Shown here: positions 13,658-13,658 of the stretch, one piece after another
Layout of the letters: every line of letters begins with the position of its first letter
How positions within the stretch are numbered: position 1 is the stretch's first letter
DNA from: Sphingomonadaceae bacterium
GTDB taxonomy: Bacteria; Pseudomonadota; Alphaproteobacteria; Sphingomonadales; Sphingomonadaceae
Reading direction: 5' to 3'
Length of the DNA: 13,658 nucleotides
Assembly: GCA_947451875.1 (NCBI GenBank)
Contig: CANGBE010000017.1
Location: 1 to 13,658 of the forward strand
Notes under the pieces: generated by a model
Database searches by the model: none
Seen by the model: the letters and a program-made list of their open reading frames with translations, nothing else
Told to the model about the DNA's origin: nothing
Translations under genes and position numbers: made by a program

Positions 13658-13658
13658 A

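Overview
The window looks like chromosomal DNA from a GC-rich alphaproteobacterium, most likely a sphingomonad (Sphingomonadales, Erythrobacter/Novosphingobium type). I base this on the malic enzyme with a fused phosphotransacetylase domain, the LptF/LptG proteins with typical sphingomonad wording, the PmbA/TldE protein and the overall codon style. This is recall of family sequences, not a database search.

Layout. 2-1432 (+) is the 3' part of a NADP-type malic enzyme gene (maeB), overlapped by a lipoprotein alpha/beta-hydrolase gene (1429-2700). Facing it is a TauE/SafE-type membrane permease gene (2703-3467, -), then a malonyl-CoA decarboxylase gene (3591-4934, -). After a 245-bp spacer comes tRNA-Gly(TCC) (5180-5253, +). 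From the 3' end of this tRNA to about 7823 lies a small foreign insert. It carries, on the minus strand, an unknown 127-aa gene, an AlpA-like regulator, a Toprim primase-like protein and a RepA/AAA_25-type helicase ATPase. Then the backbone resumes: lptF-lptG (7924-10274, +), a fatty acid desaturase (10277-11386, -), a GNAT-fold protein (11442-12608, +) and the C-terminal three quarters of PmbA/TldE (12605-13657, -, running off the right edge).

The backbone genes serve general metabolism and envelope biogenesis. They are pyruvate/acetyl-CoA and malonyl-CoA turnover, LPS export to the outer membrane, membrane lipid desaturation and TldD/E peptide processing. Convergent gene pairs meet with 2 bp, 2 bp and -4 bp between stop codons.

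The most interesting part is the insert of about 2.6 kb. The tRNA 3' end (11 bp exact, plus an imperfect extension) is repeated at 7802-7823, just upstream of lptF, which suggests attL and attR. Just inside both ends sit identical pairs of the 9-mer GGGGGCCTT with a 12-bp period in the same orientation, resembling integrase arm-type sites. No integrase is present. The ATPase gene loses its normal C-terminus and reads through the left arm repeats, so the element looks like an internally deleted satellite-like or plasmid-like island reduced to a regulator plus replication module.
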